Shown: positions 62,994 to 64,000 of the stretch, one piece after another
Numbering within the stretch: the first letter of the stretch is position 1
Layout: each line of letters begins with the position of its first letter
Source: an uncultured Tenacibaculum sp.
Lineage (GTDB): Bacteria > Bacteroidota > Bacteroidia > Flavobacteriales > Flavobacteriaceae
Assembly (NCBI RefSeq): GCF_947498805.1
Contig: NZ_CANMLT010000002.1
Location: 124,001 to 188,000 of the forward strand
Direction of reading: 5' to 3'
DNA: 64,000 bases
Position numbers and translations under genes: made by a program
The notes under the pieces: generated by a model
The model's input: only the letters and a program-made list of their open reading frames with translations
What the model was told of the DNA's origin: nothing
Databases searched by the model: none

Positions 62994-64000
62994 TTATTCT
63001 TCTTCAGCTCTTTCAATAATGGTTTGTGGTAGGGCCTTTTTAGCCTTAGCACCCATTTTCTTTAGCTTTTCTACACTTGTTATCAAATTACCACGTCCTT
63101 CTACCAATTTATTCATTGCAGCTGTATAATCTGCTTTGGTGCCGTCTATTTTTTTACCAATACTAATTAAATCTTTTAATAAACCTTCAAATTTATCGTA
63201 TAGAGCACCAGCCTGACGGGCAATTTCTAAAGCATTACGCTGTTGTTTTTCGTTATTCCACATCGTATCTATGGTACGTAAAGTAGCCAATAGGGTAGTA
63301 GGGGTAACGATAACTATATTTCTTTCAAAAGCTTTATTATACAGGGTGTTATCTTCTGCTAAAGCTACAGCAAATGCTGGTTCTATAGGTACAAACAACA
63401 ATACAAAATCAGGTGATTCAATTTTGTAAATATCCTCGTACTTCTTTTCTGAAAGTTGTTCTACATGTCGTTTTAAGGATCCGATATGTTCCTTTAAGAA
63501 ACGTATTTTATCAGCTTCATCATCTGTATTAACAAACTGCTCATAAGCTGTTAAAGATACTTTTGAATCGACAATCATCTTTTTATTGTCTGGTAAATGA
63601 ATGACTACATCGGGCATAATACGTTTACCTTCATCATTTACAAAAGACTGTTGTACAAAGTATTCACGATCTTTTTCTAATCCAGACTTTTCCAAAACAC
63701 GTTCTAACACCAATTCTCCCCAATTTCCTTGAGTTTTAGAGTCTCCTTTTAAGGCTTTGGTTAAATTGATAGTTTCCTTACTCATTTGAGCATTGAGTTC
63801 TTTTAAACCTAATAATTGCTCTTTTAAGGCAGAATGCATGGAAATACTCTCTTTTTGCGTGTCTTCTACCTTTTTTTCAAAGGTTTGAATCTTTTCTTGT
63901 AACGGATTCAAAATCTCTTTGATATTCTTTTTATTCTGCTCCGTAAATTTATTCGACTTTTCGTCTAAGATTTTATTGGCTAAATTTTCAAACTCTTTAG
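62994..64000 (-). CDS. rmuC: DNA recombination protein RmuC (5' end beyond the window)
   Basis: The - strand frame is open from TAA at 62994 to the right edge with no stop, so the protein starts outside the window. An apparent TTG start at 63911 is inside the coding sequence: residues before it (ENLANKILDEKSNKFTEQN) continue the RmuC pattern. The core QGNWGELVLERVLEKSGL, RIMPDVVIHLPDNKKMIVDSKVSL and FVPIEPAFAVAL is the RmuC domain, a PD-(D/E)XK-like fold linked to recombination. A coiled-coil N terminus and probably a TM anchor lie to the right. Confidence 0.9.
   Translation of the reverse strand, partial: KEFENLANKILDEKSNKFTEQNKKNIKEILNPLQEKIQTFEKKVEDTQKESISMHSALKEQLLGLKELNAQMSKETINLTKALKGDSKTQGNWGELVLERVLEKSGLEKDREYFVQQSFVNDEGKRIMPDVVIHLPDNKKMIVDSKVSLTAYEQFVNTDDEADKIRFLKEHIGSLKRHVEQLSEKKYEDIYKIESPDFVLLFVPIEPAFAVALAEDNTLYNKAFERNIVIVTPTTLLATLRTIDTMWNNEKQQRNALEIARQAGALYDKFEGLLKDLISIGKKIDGTKADYTAAMNKLVEGRGNLITSVEKLKKMGAKAKKALPQTIIERAEEE

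Noticed and set aside
63909..63911. TTG start of rmuC at 63911
   Set aside because: The same frame continues upstream with RmuC-like residues up to the window edge, so the TTG is an internal codon.

Overview
The window looks like chromosome from a low-GC marine-type member of the Flavobacteriaceae (Bacteroidota), possibly close to Tenacibaculum or Polaribacter; the genus is a guess. Reasons: AT-rich throughout (about one third GC by eye), an LpxC/FabZ fusion, the Bacteroidota-specific T9SS regulator PorX, many genes preceded by the Bacteroidota -7 box TAnnTTTG instead of a Shine-Dalgarno site, secreted proteins with S/A-Q signal cleavage, SusD-type lipoboxes, and bacillithiol-linked YtxJ. Most of the window is ordinary core genome; accessory material sits mainly at 12.6-15.2 kb, 15.2-29.5 kb, 34.9-38.1 kb, 46.3-49.3 kb and 59.7-62.9 kb.

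Layout: 0-1.6 kb, a two-component system (response-regulator tail plus sensor kinase). 1.6-5.4 kb, a leftward operon porX > DUF1287-type secreted protein > tsaE > ald. 5.5-12.6 kb, an HD phosphohydrolase and then the lipid A/EF-P block lpxD > lpxC/fabZ > lpxA > efp > lpxD-like > sucD. 12.6-13.3 kb, two tandem monocistronic GG-leader peptide genes, followed by fabG. 14.2-14.4 kb, an array of G4-bearing hairpins next to an XRE repressor gene whose promoter carries palindromic operators. 15.2-29.5 kb, a leftward operon of NtrC-type regulator > NtrY-like kinase > cytochrome P450, divergent from a rightward operon of adaptor protein, ABC ATPase, three tandem paralogous MacB/FtsX-type permeases and a secreted adhesin-like protein, with a sigma-54 promoter between them. 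29.6-38.1 kb, purL, an S41 protease lipoprotein, a CarboxypepD-reg protein, a membrane-protein gene split by a tetranucleotide repeat, and VOC/AraC genes. 38.2-44.7 kb, tRNA-Leu(GAG), tRNA-Lys(UUU), aroK, a PRTase, an S4 protein, an FKBP lipoprotein, a transketolase C-half, maf, a UbiA-like protein and smpB. 44.8-49.3 kb, OmpW, a lipoprotein, and a leftward operon of DUF4956 membrane protein > secreted dikinase-like protein > SixA-like phosphatase lipoprotein. 49.4-64 kb, clpB, ytxJ, a DEAD/DEAH helicase, a CPBP protease, a TPR/S41-like protein, fahA, glyA, an IPT/kelch-like lipoprotein, an orphan GG-leader peptide, another lipoprotein and rmuC (running off the right edge).

The parts most likely to be new biology are: the predicted envelope phosphotransfer operon at 46.3-49.3 kb (dikinase-like enzyme with a phospho-His swivel domain beside an exported phospho-His-type phosphatase); the G4-loop hairpin array at 14.18-14.39 kb; the (ATAA)n-interrupted membrane-protein gene at 36.0-36.5 kb, which one extra repeat would restore; the paired leader-peptide genes; and the P450/two-component operon facing a sigma-54-driven three-permease exporter. 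No CRISPR array, rRNA, insertion sequence, phage or replication origin was seen.
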